Positions 30,188-39,604 of a DNA stretch of 64,000 nucleotides are shown here, piece by piece. The DNA is taken from the NCBI RefSeq assembly GCF_028285715.1, contig NZ_JANQOO010000010.1, forward strand, positions 124,001 through 188,000. The letters are read 5' to 3'. The number at the start of each line of letters is the position of its first letter. The stretch's first letter is position 1. The notes under the pieces were generated by a model. It was not told where the DNA came from and made no database searches. It was given only the letters and a program-made list of their open reading frames with translations. This DNA comes from Ulvibacterium sp. (GTDB lineage Bacteria; Bacteroidota; Bacteroidia; Flavobacteriales; Flavobacteriaceae). The position numbers and the translations under genes are program-made.

Positions 30188-30773
30188 TCTCCTTCTACTG
30201 GTTTGGGCCTGTGCCTCTTATCCGGAGCGCAACAATTTCCAATCCGTGGAAACGTCCAATGCATCGGTAACAAATCCCTACTTTTCCAATCCGGACAAGG
30301 ATTATGTATACAAGGCAGATATTGATTTGTACAAAAAAACGTTCAGTGGTCTCCTTATCTTTAAAAAATTGGGAGCGCGACATCATAGGGTGGTATTTGC
30401 TACGGAGTTGGGAAATACCATTTTTGACTTTTCAATCAAGGACAGTGACTTTATCGTGAATCATATTCTTCCGGAGATAAACAAAAAAATGGTTGTTAAC
30501 CTGCTTAAGAAGGATTTTAGAACATTGGTTACGGAGAATTTACCCGTTCTAAAAACATTTGCCTCACAAAACGAATATGTTTTTGAAACGGAAATCGACG
30601 AGCAGGCACATTACTACCATACTATAGCCGGAAAATTGGAAAGAATTGTGCAGACCAAAAATCAAAAGAAAAAAGTCACTTTCATATTTTCTGCCGTTCA
30701 TGCGGAGGTTGCGAAAAATATTCAGATCTTGCACCACAATATTAAGCTGTCCATACGGCTAAAAGCTATTTAA
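30168..30773 (+). CDS. Hypothetical lipoprotein
   Basis: Lipobox LLLVWAC; ATG 30168 overlaps the end of lolA-like gene. Confidence 0.7.
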   Translation: MRYLPISLLLLVWACASYPERNNFQSVETSNASVTNPYFSNPDKDYVYKADIDLYKKTFSGLLIFKKLGARHHRVVFATELGNTIFDFSIKDSDFIVNHILPEINKKMVVNLLKKDFRTLVTENLPVLKTFASQNEYVFETEIDEQAHYYHTIAGKLERIVQTKNQKKKVTFIFSAVHAEVAKNIQILHHNIKLSIRLKAI

Positions 30774-30774
30774 A

Positions 30775-31374
30775 ATGAACAGAATAATCCTTTTGTCCGT
30801 ACTCCTTTTGTTTTCCGGGATAGTCCATGCCCAGACCAAAATTAGACCAGGTATTCGCTTGGGATTCAATAGTGCCAACATTTCCAACACAACTTTGGAC
30901 AACAAAATTGGGCTTAACGCGGCAGTTTTTGCAGATTTTCGTTTTTCCAGGTTCTATGCCCTTCAGCCTGAAGTTATGTATTCCAGACAAGGCGGAGAAT
31001 CCAATATCCGCACTGATACGGATTTGGATATAGATTATTTATCCGTGGGGTTGGCCAATAAGTTCTTCGTTGCTCCCAATCAGGGTCTCCATTTTATTGT
31101 AGGCCCTAGCTTGGATTTTGATTTTGAAAATAATCTCATCAATGTAATCAACGATAGTAATGACTCAGACATCACTCCGTTTGACCTTTCTTTCTTTTTT
31201 GGGATAGGTTATGAGTTTGATTTTGGACTAATCCTGGAAGCCCGATATAAACAAGGATTGCTGGATATCGATCTCTTTGATGAAGATTTTGAGTCGGAAT
31301 TTTACAGTGGGGAGGGCAATACGTTGAACAACGTATTTCAATTTGGTGTGGCCTACAAATTTGATTTGCGCTAA
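30775..31374 (+). CDS. PorT/outer-membrane beta-barrel family protein
   Basis: Signal peptide, KIRPGIRLGFNSAN, FGIGYEFDFGLILEARYKQGL, terminal FGVAYKFDLR. Confidence 0.82.
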   Translation: MNRIILLSVLLLFSGIVHAQTKIRPGIRLGFNSANISNTTLDNKIGLNAAVFADFRFSRFYALQPEVMYSRQGGESNIRTDTDLDIDYLSVGLANKFFVAPNQGLHFIVGPSLDFDFENNLINVINDSNDSDITPFDLSFFFGIGYEFDFGLILEARYKQGLLDIDLFDEDFESEFYSGEGNTLNNVFQFGVAYKFDLR

Positions 31375-31745
31375 TGATGTTGATTGAAGGACTTTACGTC
31401 ATAAAGGATTATGAGTACGACCAAGGAACGGCCAGTACTACCATACAATTGAACAAGGAGCATCCTATCTTTAAGGGCCATTTCCCTGGAAATCCCGTGA
31501 TGCCCGGTGTATGTATGATACAGATTATTAAGGAACTTACGGAAAAGGCAACGGGGAAGCAGCTTTTTTTAAAGGTCTCCTCCAACATCAAGTTTATGGC
31601 CATCATAAACCCGGAGCAGAATAATATACTCCATCTAATTTTAAATATTTCCAGTGACGAAAGAGAGGTTAAGGTAAAAAATACGACTACATTCCAAGAT
31701 ACCTTGGCATTAAAGCTCAGTGCTACCTTTCAAATACAAGACTAA
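31374..31745 (+). CDS. FabZ/FabA-like hotdog dehydratase
   Basis: LNKEHPIFKGHFPGNPVMPGVCMIQIIKELTE. Confidence 0.85.
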   Translation: MMLIEGLYVIKDYEYDQGTASTTIQLNKEHPIFKGHFPGNPVMPGVCMIQIIKELTEKATGKQLFLKVSSNIKFMAIINPEQNNILHLILNISSDEREVKVKNTTTFQDTLALKLSATFQIQD

Positions 31746-32240
31746 ATGAAATTAGTGGTATTTCTTATATGTTCCCTTACCTCTTGGGTTTCCCCGGATG
31801 TTTCCGAATTGCGGAGTACCTACCCCAAGGCCAATAAAAGTGAGGAGGTTACCGAAGAACTCTTTGTGAAACTTTCACCGGTTACCAAAACAGATGATGC
31901 GGTTCTTGTGGCCTATAAAGGAGCCGTATCTACCTTAAAAGCCAAATATGCCCAAAAGCTCAGGGACAAGAAGAACTTCTTTAAATCCGGGGCGGAACTG
32001 ATCGAATATGCTGCAGCTATTAAACCTGGAAACATAGAAATCCGATGTATTCGGTTAAGCGTACAGGAGAACTCGCCCAAAGTTGTCGGATACAAAGAAA
32101 GCATTGAGGAGGACAAAGGATTTTTACTGCACAATTTTGCAAAGATATCCTCAGATGAAATACGAGAGTTCGTAAAAAACTATGCCTTGCAGTCTTCTGT
32201 TTTTGATGCCTCTGAAAAGCAATTGTTTTCGGGGCGGTAA
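31746..32240 (+). CDS. Hypothetical secreted protein
   Basis: Signal-like N-terminus; contiguous in operon. Confidence 0.65.
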   Translation: MKLVVFLICSLTSWVSPDVSELRSTYPKANKSEEVTEELFVKLSPVTKTDDAVLVAYKGAVSTLKAKYAQKLRDKKNFFKSGAELIEYAAAIKPGNIEIRCIRLSVQENSPKVVGYKESIEEDKGFLLHNFAKISSDEIREFVKNYALQSSVFDASEKQLFSGR

Positions 32241-32252
32241 TCCGTATCTTTG
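32223..32252 (+). promoter_or_regulatory. Internal promoter candidate TTG-N19-TATCTTTG
   Basis: TTG 32223-32225, TATCTTTG 32245-32252, 19-bp spacing, upstream of the GT2 gene. Confidence 0.5.
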
Positions 32253-32332
32253 TCTAGAATTTAGCTTTTTGCCACCAGAAAGCTCTCAATGGATTTACCT
32301 TGCCAGCTTCCATCCCATCGATAGCGGAGACC

Positions 32333-33502
32333 ATGCAACAATTAAGATGTTGTGTAGTCGTACCCACATTTAACAACAGTAGGACCTTAAAAAAGGTGTT
32401 GGATGGCATATTGAGTCACACCAAAAACATCATCGTTATCAACGATGGATCTACGGATACCACTAGGGAAATACTTGACTCATATCCCGAATTGACCCAG
32501 GTTCATTTGAATAAAAATCAAGGGAAAGGCCATGCACTGCGAATAGGTTTCAAAAAAGCCTTGGAGTTGGGGTATCATTTTGCCATCACCATAGATTCGG
32601 ATGGCCAACATTTTCCCAAGGATATCCCTGTTTTCATCGAGGCCCTTGAACGGGAACCCTCAAAAAAGGTTTTGTTCATAGGTTCCAGGAATATGCAGCA
32701 ATCCGATGTCCCGGGTCGCAGCAGTTTTGGCAACCGGTTTTCCAATTTTTGGTTTTGGGTAGAGACCGGTATTTGGCTCAAGGATACGCAATGCGGATTT
32801 CGCCTCTATCCCTTGGAGGCACTGAGGGACATGAAATTCTATACGCCAAAATTCGAGTTCGAAATAGAGGTAATAGTAAGGGCAGCCTGGAAGGGCATAA
32901 CGGTCAAGAATATTCCGGTCAGCATTATGTATGATGATCCGGAACGGGTTTCCCATTTTAGGCCAATAATCGATTTTGCCCGTATTAGCGTGCTGAATAC
33001 TTGGTTGGTCTTTGTGGCCCTGGTCTATATAAAGCCAAGGGACCTTCTTCGCAGATTTAAAAAAAAAGGATTTAAACGTTTTTTTTATGAGGACTTTTTG
33101 CACAATCAGGATTCGCCCAAAAAGAAAGCGTTTTCCATAGCATTGGGTATTTTTATAGGACTATCTCCCTTATGGGGGTTTCATACCGTAATCGTTATCT
33201 TTTTGGCCCTTTTGCTTAAACTGAATAAGGTCATTGCTTTTGCCGCTTCCAACATCAGTTTACCTCCTTTTATTCCTTTTGTACTGTTTTTAAGTCTCCA
33301 AACCGGAGCATGGGTCACCGGTAGGGAATTGAGCTTTTCCATCAATGAGATCGATGAAAATTTTGAAATCATTAAAAACCTACAGACTTATATCATAGGG
33401 AGTGTAACGCTATCTACCCTCTCAGCCTTGACCCTCGGATTTTTGGCCTATATCTTTTTATCCATTTTTGATCGGAAAAAAATTGCCATGCACAATGGAT
33501 AG
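32333..33502 (+). CDS. Glycosyltransferase family 2 fused to DUF2062 domain
   Basis: CVVVPTFNNSRTL...INDGSTD...TIDSDGQHFP; C-terminal KKKAFSIALGIFIGLSPLWGFHTV. Confidence 0.88.
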   Translation: MQQLRCCVVVPTFNNSRTLKKVLDGILSHTKNIIVINDGSTDTTREILDSYPELTQVHLNKNQGKGHALRIGFKKALELGYHFAITIDSDGQHFPKDIPVFIEALEREPSKKVLFIGSRNMQQSDVPGRSSFGNRFSNFWFWVETGIWLKDTQCGFRLYPLEALRDMKFYTPKFEFEIEVIVRAAWKGITVKNIPVSIMYDDPERVSHFRPIIDFARISVLNTWLVFVALVYIKPRDLLRRFKKKGFKRFFYEDFLHNQDSPKKKAFSIALGIFIGLSPLWGFHTVIVIFLALLLKLNKVIAFAASNISLPPFIPFVLFLSLQTGAWVTGRELSFSINEIDENFEIIKNLQTYIIGSVTLSTLSALTLGFLAYIFLSIFDRKKIAMHNG

Positions 33503-36500
33503 TTATTTCTTCCGTACATATCAATTTTTTCGAAGAAAAAAGTGGTCGGGACTTATTGTAGTATTGCTTCTTTTTTTGGGACTTTTAGCCGTAACGGCCA
33601 AAATAAGATTTGAGGAGGACATTACTAAGCTTGTCCCTGTTAATTCAGAAAACGAGGCCTACCAAAGGGTATTGAAAACGCTCCAATTTACGGATAAGAT
33701 TATCGTAAACGTAAAGCTGGGCAAGGAAGGTACCGTGGAAGATCTTACGCAATACGCCTCCCAATTTCTGGACAGTCTTCAAAACAACACCCAGGGATAT
33801 ATAAAAAATATCCAAGGGAAAGTAGGTGATGACGAGGTGCTACGGACCATGGAATTTGTCTATGAAAACCTACCTCTTTTTCTAGATAAAGCGGATTATC
33901 GGGTTATCCGACAAAAAATGAAAAAGGACAGTATTACGGTCCTAACAAGGGAAAATTACAAAACACTTATTTCTCCATCAGGAATTGTCGCCAAAAAGAA
34001 TATGCTTCGCGACCCTTTGGGATTGTCCTATATAGCCCTAAAAAAATTGCAGCAACTCGGAGTAGCCGATGGATTTACGCTCAAGGATGGGTTCCTTCTA
34101 AGTAGCGATCAGCAAAATGTTCTTCTTTTTATTACGCCCGCCTATGCCTCTAATCAGACTTCCGAAAATGACGCCTTTGCCAAGGAACTGTATCGCATAC
34201 GGGATGTATTGAACCTTTCGTTTGAATCCAAGGCCGCGAGTGAGTACTTCGGAGCACCTTTAATAGCAGTGGCCAATGCAAAACAAATAAAACGGGACAT
34301 TCAATTTACCGTTGGGATTGCGTTGACCCTTTTGTTCATCCTTTTAATTTTCTTTTATCGGAAGTTGACCCTGCCTATAATTCTTTTTTTACCGACGATT
34401 TTTGGCGGGTTGTTGTCCGTAGCCCTTCTTTATTTTATTCGAAAGGAGATTTCAGGTATCTCCCTGGGTATAGGTGCCGTATTGCTCGGGGTAACTTTGG
34501 ATTATTCGCTCCATATCCTCACGCATATCAGAAACAACCGTTCCATAAAGAGTCTGTATTCAGAGGTTGCCCCATCAATCTTGATGAGCAGCCTTACTAC
34601 GGCCTCGGCGTTTTTATGCCTATTGTTCCTGCAATCCCAAGCCCTACAAGATTTAGGAATTTTTGCAGCAGTAAGCGTTTTGGGCGCCTCTGCCTTTGCG
34701 CTGCTTTTTATCCCCCAGGTTTACGCAACGAAATCCACCGAAAGGAAGAGGACGACTTTTCTGGATGCCATTGCGGCGTATGACTTTCAGCGAAATAAAT
34801 GGCTCGTCGGGTCGCTCGTCGGATTGTTTATTATCAGCATTTTTACATATGCCTCGGTAACTTTTAGCAAGGATATTGCCAAATTGAACTACGAAACAGT
34901 GGCACTGGCCAATGCCAGAAAGCACCTGGAAACCCTCACTGATCTCGGGGCCAAATCCCTTTACGTAACCAGTTATGGGAATTCCGAGGAGGAGGTGCTA
35001 CAATCCAATGATAGTGTTTACGCTTTGTTGAACCAACTTAAAAACGAAGGGCGAATTTTAGGTTTCAGTTCCATAGGCGCCCTTGTCCGTTCAAAAAAGG
35101 AACAAAATGAAAAGATAGGCCTTTGGAAAACGTTTTGGAACGATGGTAATATTCGTTCCGTCACCACTTCCCTCATTGATGCCGGCCAGGAAAATGGGTT
35201 TAAACCCAATACCTTTGATGAATTTTATACGTTACTACAATCGGATTTTGAACCTTTGGAAATTGAGGATTACGATCTAGTAAACTCCTTTTCGGTGGAT
35301 GACTTCCTCTCCACAAAAGATGGTTTTACTACCGTAAGTTCCCTAATAAAGGTAGATTCTTCCCAGACGGCATATATCCGCAAAGTCTTCTCGAACAACA
35401 CTCAAACGGTGCTTATAGACCGCCAGGGCATGAATGAAACCTTTTTAGGCCATCTTAAAAACGATTTCAATCGGCTTATCGGGTATTCCGTATTGGTCAT
35501 TGTAGTACTCTTGTTGCTATTCTTCCGAAGCCTGTCCCTCACCTTGGTGACCAGTATTCCCATTTTCCTAACCTGGTTTTTGACCATAGGTACTATGGGG
35601 CTCTTACAACTGGAATTCAACATTTTTAATATTATCATCTCTACTTTTATTTTTGGCTTGGGCGTGGATTACAGTATTTTTATGACCAACGGTCTACTAA
35701 CGGAATATCGCACTGGTGAGCGAGCCCTGTCTACACACCGAACTTCGATTATCCTGTCCGTGGTTACTACCATTTTGGGTGTTGGGGTGCTGATTTTTGC
35801 CAAACATCCTGCCTTGTATACTATTTCTGTGGTCTCCTTAACTGGTATCCTCTCTGCGGTCTTGATCGCCTTCACCATACAGCCCATGCTCTTCCGCCTA
35901 TTTATAGGAAGTAGGGAAAAAAGGCCCATTTCCTTAAGATATTTGATCCATTCATCGCTCTCTTTTGGCTATTTTGGTTTGGGTGGACTTTTATTTTCCC
36001 TATACGCCGCGGTTGTGTTGACGTTCTTTCCAAAAAGTAGGGAAAAAAAACAATTGGGGTTCCATAAGGCGGTATCCCTTTTGATGAAATCCGTGCTCTA
36101 CACCAATCCTTTTGTGCGCAAAAAAGTTATCAATGAACATCGGGAGACCTTTGAAAAACCGGCCATGCTCATTTCGAACCACACCTCATTTCTGGATATT
36201 CTGGCTATCGGTATGCTACATCCCAAGATTGTATTTCTTGTAAACGATTGGGTCTATAACTCACCTATTTTTGGGAGGGCCGCCAAGCTGGTTGGAGCCT
36301 ATCCTGTTTCAAGTGGACTGGAAAACGGGGAGGAATATCTTCGGGGAAAGGTAGCCCAGGGGTTTTCATTGATAACCTTTCCAGAGGGTACCCGTTCCCC
36401 AACCAATAAAATAAGGCGTTTTCACAAAGGGGCCTTCTATTTGGCGGAAAAATTGGAGTTGGATATCCTTCCAATACTGATTCACGGAAACTCGGAGGTT

Positions 36501-37172
36501 TTGCCCAAAGGGAGTTTTATCATTAGGGACGGCGGTATCACCCTTAAAATTCTACCACGAATCAAGACCAAGGATCCTGATTTTGGAATAGACTATTCCC
36601 AAAGGACGAAACGGATAAGCACCTATTTTAAGGATAGCATTTTAACCTTTCGTAAGGAAATAGAGAGAGAGACCTATTTCCACAAGACCGTTTTGGAGGA
36701 GTATCGGTTTAAAGGAAACGAATTGTACCGGGAGGTTCGCCAAGATCTGAGCAAACATACCTCCGTCTACAAGCAGCTTATGGATTTCGTTGGCAAAAAA
36801 GCAAATATTGTCCATCTTTCCGAGGATTGTGGTCAATTGGATTTTCTACTTGCCCTGGATTCGGCCCACCGTAAGATCCACGTGTATCCCAAGAATGAAA
36901 AAATCGGACAAATCATCAAAAACAGTTTTATTACCGGACATCGCAAAACTATTCAGGTGGCCTCTACCCCTCTCGGTGCCTTGGCCAATGAAGCGCAGGT
37001 ACTACTTATCGATCTAAATCCAACGGACTGGGAACCTATCCAAAAAAAATTGGATGAAATTGGTATCTTACTGTTATTGAAGAATGGAATGGACCTTCCC
37101 CTGAAAAATATTACGGAAGCCGGCTTTACGATAAGCGCACAAAATGATAATTTTATCATAGCCAAAAAGTAG
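33495..37172 (+). CDS. MMPL/RND-type exporter fused to PlsC-like acyltransferase and a C-terminal methyltransferase-like remnant
   Basis: Two 6-TM MMPL halves (GISLGIGAVLLGVTLDYSLH; FIFGLGVDYSIFMTN), then ISNHTSFLDILAIG and FPEGTRSP acyltransferase motifs. Confidence 0.88.
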   Translation: MDSYFFRTYQFFRRKKWSGLIVVLLLFLGLLAVTAKIRFEEDITKLVPVNSENEAYQRVLKTLQFTDKIIVNVKLGKEGTVEDLTQYASQFLDSLQNNTQGYIKNIQGKVGDDEVLRTMEFVYENLPLFLDKADYRVIRQKMKKDSITVLTRENYKTLISPSGIVAKKNMLRDPLGLSYIALKKLQQLGVADGFTLKDGFLLSSDQQNVLLFITPAYASNQTSENDAFAKELYRIRDVLNLSFESKAASEYFGAPLIAVANAKQIKRDIQFTVGIALTLLFILLIFFYRKLTLPIILFLPTIFGGLLSVALLYFIRKEISGISLGIGAVLLGVTLDYSLHILTHIRNNRSIKSLYSEVAPSILMSSLTTASAFLCLLFLQSQALQDLGIFAAVSVLGASAFALLFIPQVYATKSTERKRTTFLDAIAAYDFQRNKWLVGSLVGLFIISIFTYASVTFSKDIAKLNYETVALANARKHLETLTDLGAKSLYVTSYGNSEEEVLQSNDSVYALLNQLKNEGRILGFSSIGALVRSKKEQNEKIGLWKTFWNDGNIRSVTTSLIDAGQENGFKPNTFDEFYTLLQSDFEPLEIEDYDLVNSFSVDDFLSTKDGFTTVSSLIKVDSSQTAYIRKVFSNNTQTVLIDRQGMNETFLGHLKNDFNRLIGYSVLVIVVLLLLFFRSLSLTLVTSIPIFLTWFLTIGTMGLLQLEFNIFNIIISTFIFGLGVDYSIFMTNGLLTEYRTGERALSTHRTSIILSVVTTILGVGVLIFAKHPALYTISVVSLTGILSAVLIAFTIQPMLFRLFIGSREKRPISLRYLIHSSLSFGYFGLGGLLFSLYAAVVLTFFPKSREKKQLGFHKAVSLLMKSVLYTNPFVRKKVINEHRETFEKPAMLISNHTSFLDILAIGMLHPKIVFLVNDWVYNSPIFGRAAKLVGAYPVSSGLENGEEYLRGKVAQGFSLITFPEGTRSPTNKIRRFHKGAFYLAEKLELDILPILIHGNSEVLPKGSFIIRDGGITLKILPRIKTKDPDFGIDYSQRTKRISTYFKDSILTFRKEIERETYFHKTVLEEYRFKGNELYREVRQDLSKHTSVYKQLMDFVGKKANIVHLSEDCGQLDFLLALDSAHRKIHVYPKNEKIGQIIKNSFITGHRKTIQVASTPLGALANEAQVLLIDLNPTDWEPIQKKLDEIGILLLLKNGMDLPLKNITEAGFTISAQNDNFIIAKK

Positions 37173-37178
37173 GACAGG

Positions 37179-38726
37179 ATGAAAGAGCATTATGATGTAG
37201 TAATCATCGGTAGTGGTATGGGCGGACTGGTAGCGGCAAATATTTTGGCCCGCGAAGGAAGGAGCGTCTGTGTTCTGGAGAAAAACAACCAATACGGCGG
37301 TAATTTGCAAACCTTTGTCAGGGAAAGGACCATTTTTGATACAGGTGTACATTACATAGGCGGACTTTCCGAAGGGCAAAACCTCTATCGCTATTTTAAG
37401 TATCTAGGTATCTATGACGACCTTAGGCTTAAGAAGCTTGATGACGGTTTTGATATCATTACTTTTGATAATGATCCAAATAAATACCCCCATGCCCAGG
37501 GATATGAGGATTTTGAGAAATCCCTGATTGCACAGTTTCCCCAGGAGGCTCAAGGCATTACGGCCTATTGCAAGGAATTAAGGGAGACCTGTAATAAATT
37601 TCCCTTATATAATTTAAACCACGGCAAACCTTATTATGATGATGAGGAGATGTTCCGAACTCCGGCCAAAGCCCGTATCGATTCCTTGGTCAGCGACCCG
37701 AAATTAAGGGCCGTATTGGCCGGATCAAATTTGCTTTATGCGGGTGAGCCGGACAAGACCCCATTTTACGTCCATGCACTTTCAGTCAACTCCTATATAG
37801 AAAGTGCGTATCGTTGTGTAAATGGCGGTAGTCAAATTACCAAACTATTGATAAGACGGCTTAAGGAAAACGGAGGTGAAGCCTATAAACATCATGAGGT
37901 GGTAAACTTTGGATATGAAGGGAAAAAAATAACCTATGCCGAAGTCGCAAACGGAAAACAAATAAGAGGGAACTTGTTCATTTCCAATATTGAGCCCAAG
38001 AGCACTCTAAAACTGGTGGGTGCGGACAAGTTCAGAAAATCATATTCAAATCGGATAGCGCAAATAGAAAGCACTATCTCTGCGTTTAGCCTGCATTTGG
38101 TCTTAAAACCAAAAACCTTCAAGTATTTAAACTACAACTACTACCATTATAAAGACCCTTTAAAAGTTTGGGAAGGTCATCGGTATTCCCAAGAGAGTTG
38201 GCCTGAAAGCTATATGGTAAGTATGGGAGTGGGCAAAACTACGGACGATTGGGCGGATCAAATGACCGCAATTACCTATATGCGATATGATGAAGTGAAA
38301 CCTTGGGAAAAAACCTTCAATACCGTAGCCGATAAAAATGACCGCGGACAGACCTATGCAGAATTCAAGAAGACCAAAACCGAAAAGTTCCTTAATGAGC
38401 TCGAAAAAAAATTCCCTAATATTAGGGAATGTCTACAGTCCATATATACCTCCACGCCCCTATCCTACAGGGATTATATTGGCAGTAATCAAGGAGCTAT
38501 GTACGGTTATGTCAAGGATGTCAATTATCCTTTAAAATCCTTCATTTCCCCAAGGACCAAAATCGGAAACTTGTTCTTTACCGGTCAAAGTCTAAACATG
38601 CACGGCATTTTAGGGGTAACTATCAGCGGGGTGGTCACTTGCTCCGAGATTTTGGGAAGGGACTATTTGTTAAATAGGATTCTAGATCATGAAAGGGAGA
38701 ATACAACGGCTAAAATAGGTGTGTGA
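37179..38726 (+). CDS. NAD(P)/FAD-dependent oxidoreductase, phytoene-desaturase/CrtI-like
   Basis: YDVVIIGSGMGGLVAANILAREGRSVCVLEKNNQYGGN. Confidence 0.88.
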   Translation: MKEHYDVVIIGSGMGGLVAANILAREGRSVCVLEKNNQYGGNLQTFVRERTIFDTGVHYIGGLSEGQNLYRYFKYLGIYDDLRLKKLDDGFDIITFDNDPNKYPHAQGYEDFEKSLIAQFPQEAQGITAYCKELRETCNKFPLYNLNHGKPYYDDEEMFRTPAKARIDSLVSDPKLRAVLAGSNLLYAGEPDKTPFYVHALSVNSYIESAYRCVNGGSQITKLLIRRLKENGGEAYKHHEVVNFGYEGKKITYAEVANGKQIRGNLFISNIEPKSTLKLVGADKFRKSYSNRIAQIESTISAFSLHLVLKPKTFKYLNYNYYHYKDPLKVWEGHRYSQESWPESYMVSMGVGKTTDDWADQMTAITYMRYDEVKPWEKTFNTVADKNDRGQTYAEFKKTKTEKFLNELEKKFPNIRECLQSIYTSTPLSYRDYIGSNQGAMYGYVKDVNYPLKSFISPRTKIGNLFFTGQSLNMHGILGVTISGVVTCSEILGRDYLLNRILDHERENTTAKIGV

Positions 38727-39604
38727 TGGGAAAATTTAGGACCATTCCGGTGAGCAGGGTTAAAAATATTTCCAAAAAGGATTTTCTGGAAAACTATTAC
38801 AATCCCCAAAAACCCGTTTTGATAGAGGGTCTTACCAAAGATTGGCCGGCCTACGGGAAATGGAACCTAGACTATATTCAGCAGCGGGCCGGGAACCAAA
38901 TAGTACCACTCTACGACAGTAAGCCTACCAAAGGCAAACAAAACTCGGCAGCACCGGCGACCGAAATGAAATTGTACGACTATTTGGAATTGTTGAAAAA
39001 TGAACCGACAGATCTTCGCATATTTTTCTATAATATCCTGGATAGCATGCCCCAATTGGCCGAGGATTTTGAATATCCGGATTTGGGGCTAAAGTTTTTC
39101 AAACGTCTGCCGGTGATGTTCTTTGGGGGCGAGGGCTCAAAGGTGCTGGCCCATTATGATATGGATTTGGCGGACTTGGTCCATGTACATTTTCATGGTA
39201 CCAAAAGTGTCACTCTTTTTAAACCCGAGCAGACCAAATATCTGTATCGGGTGCCTTTCTCGGTCCATAATCTGGAAACTATTGATATGGACAATCCTGA
39301 TTTTGAAAAATATCCTGCACTCCAGAACGTTCAAGGGATTCAGGCCGAAATGAAACATGGGGATGCCCTCTATATGCCCAGTGGCTATTGGCATTATATA
39401 AAATATACGACCGGAGGGTTTTCCATTACGCTGCGCGCATTGCCCACCAAACCGCAACGTTTGTTGAAAACAGCCTCCAATGTCTTGTTTATGCGAAATT
39501 TTGAAAACATTATGCGGAGGACTATGGGTCAAAAATGGGTAAACTACAAGGAAAACAAAATGGTACGGCGTATCAATAAAAAATATGGGAAATCGGCATT
39601 TTAA
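38726..39604 (+). CDS. JmjC/cupin-like domain protein
   Basis: KPVLIEGLTKDWPAYGKW; LAHYDMDLADLVHVHFHGTKSVTLF; DALYMPSGYWHYIKY. Confidence 0.82.
   Translation: MGKFRTIPVSRVKNISKKDFLENYYNPQKPVLIEGLTKDWPAYGKWNLDYIQQRAGNQIVPLYDSKPTKGKQNSAAPATEMKLYDYLELLKNEPTDLRIFFYNILDSMPQLAEDFEYPDLGLKFFKRLPVMFFGGEGSKVLAHYDMDLADLVHVHFHGTKSVTLFKPEQTKYLYRVPFSVHNLETIDMDNPDFEKYPALQNVQGIQAEMKHGDALYMPSGYWHYIKYTTGGFSITLRALPTKPQRLLKTASNVLFMRNFENIMRRTMGQKWVNYKENKMVRRINKKYGKSAF

Noticed and set aside
32660-33103. 147-aa minus-strand ORF
   Set aside because: Fully antisense to the GT2-DUF2062 gene with strong family motifs on the + strand.
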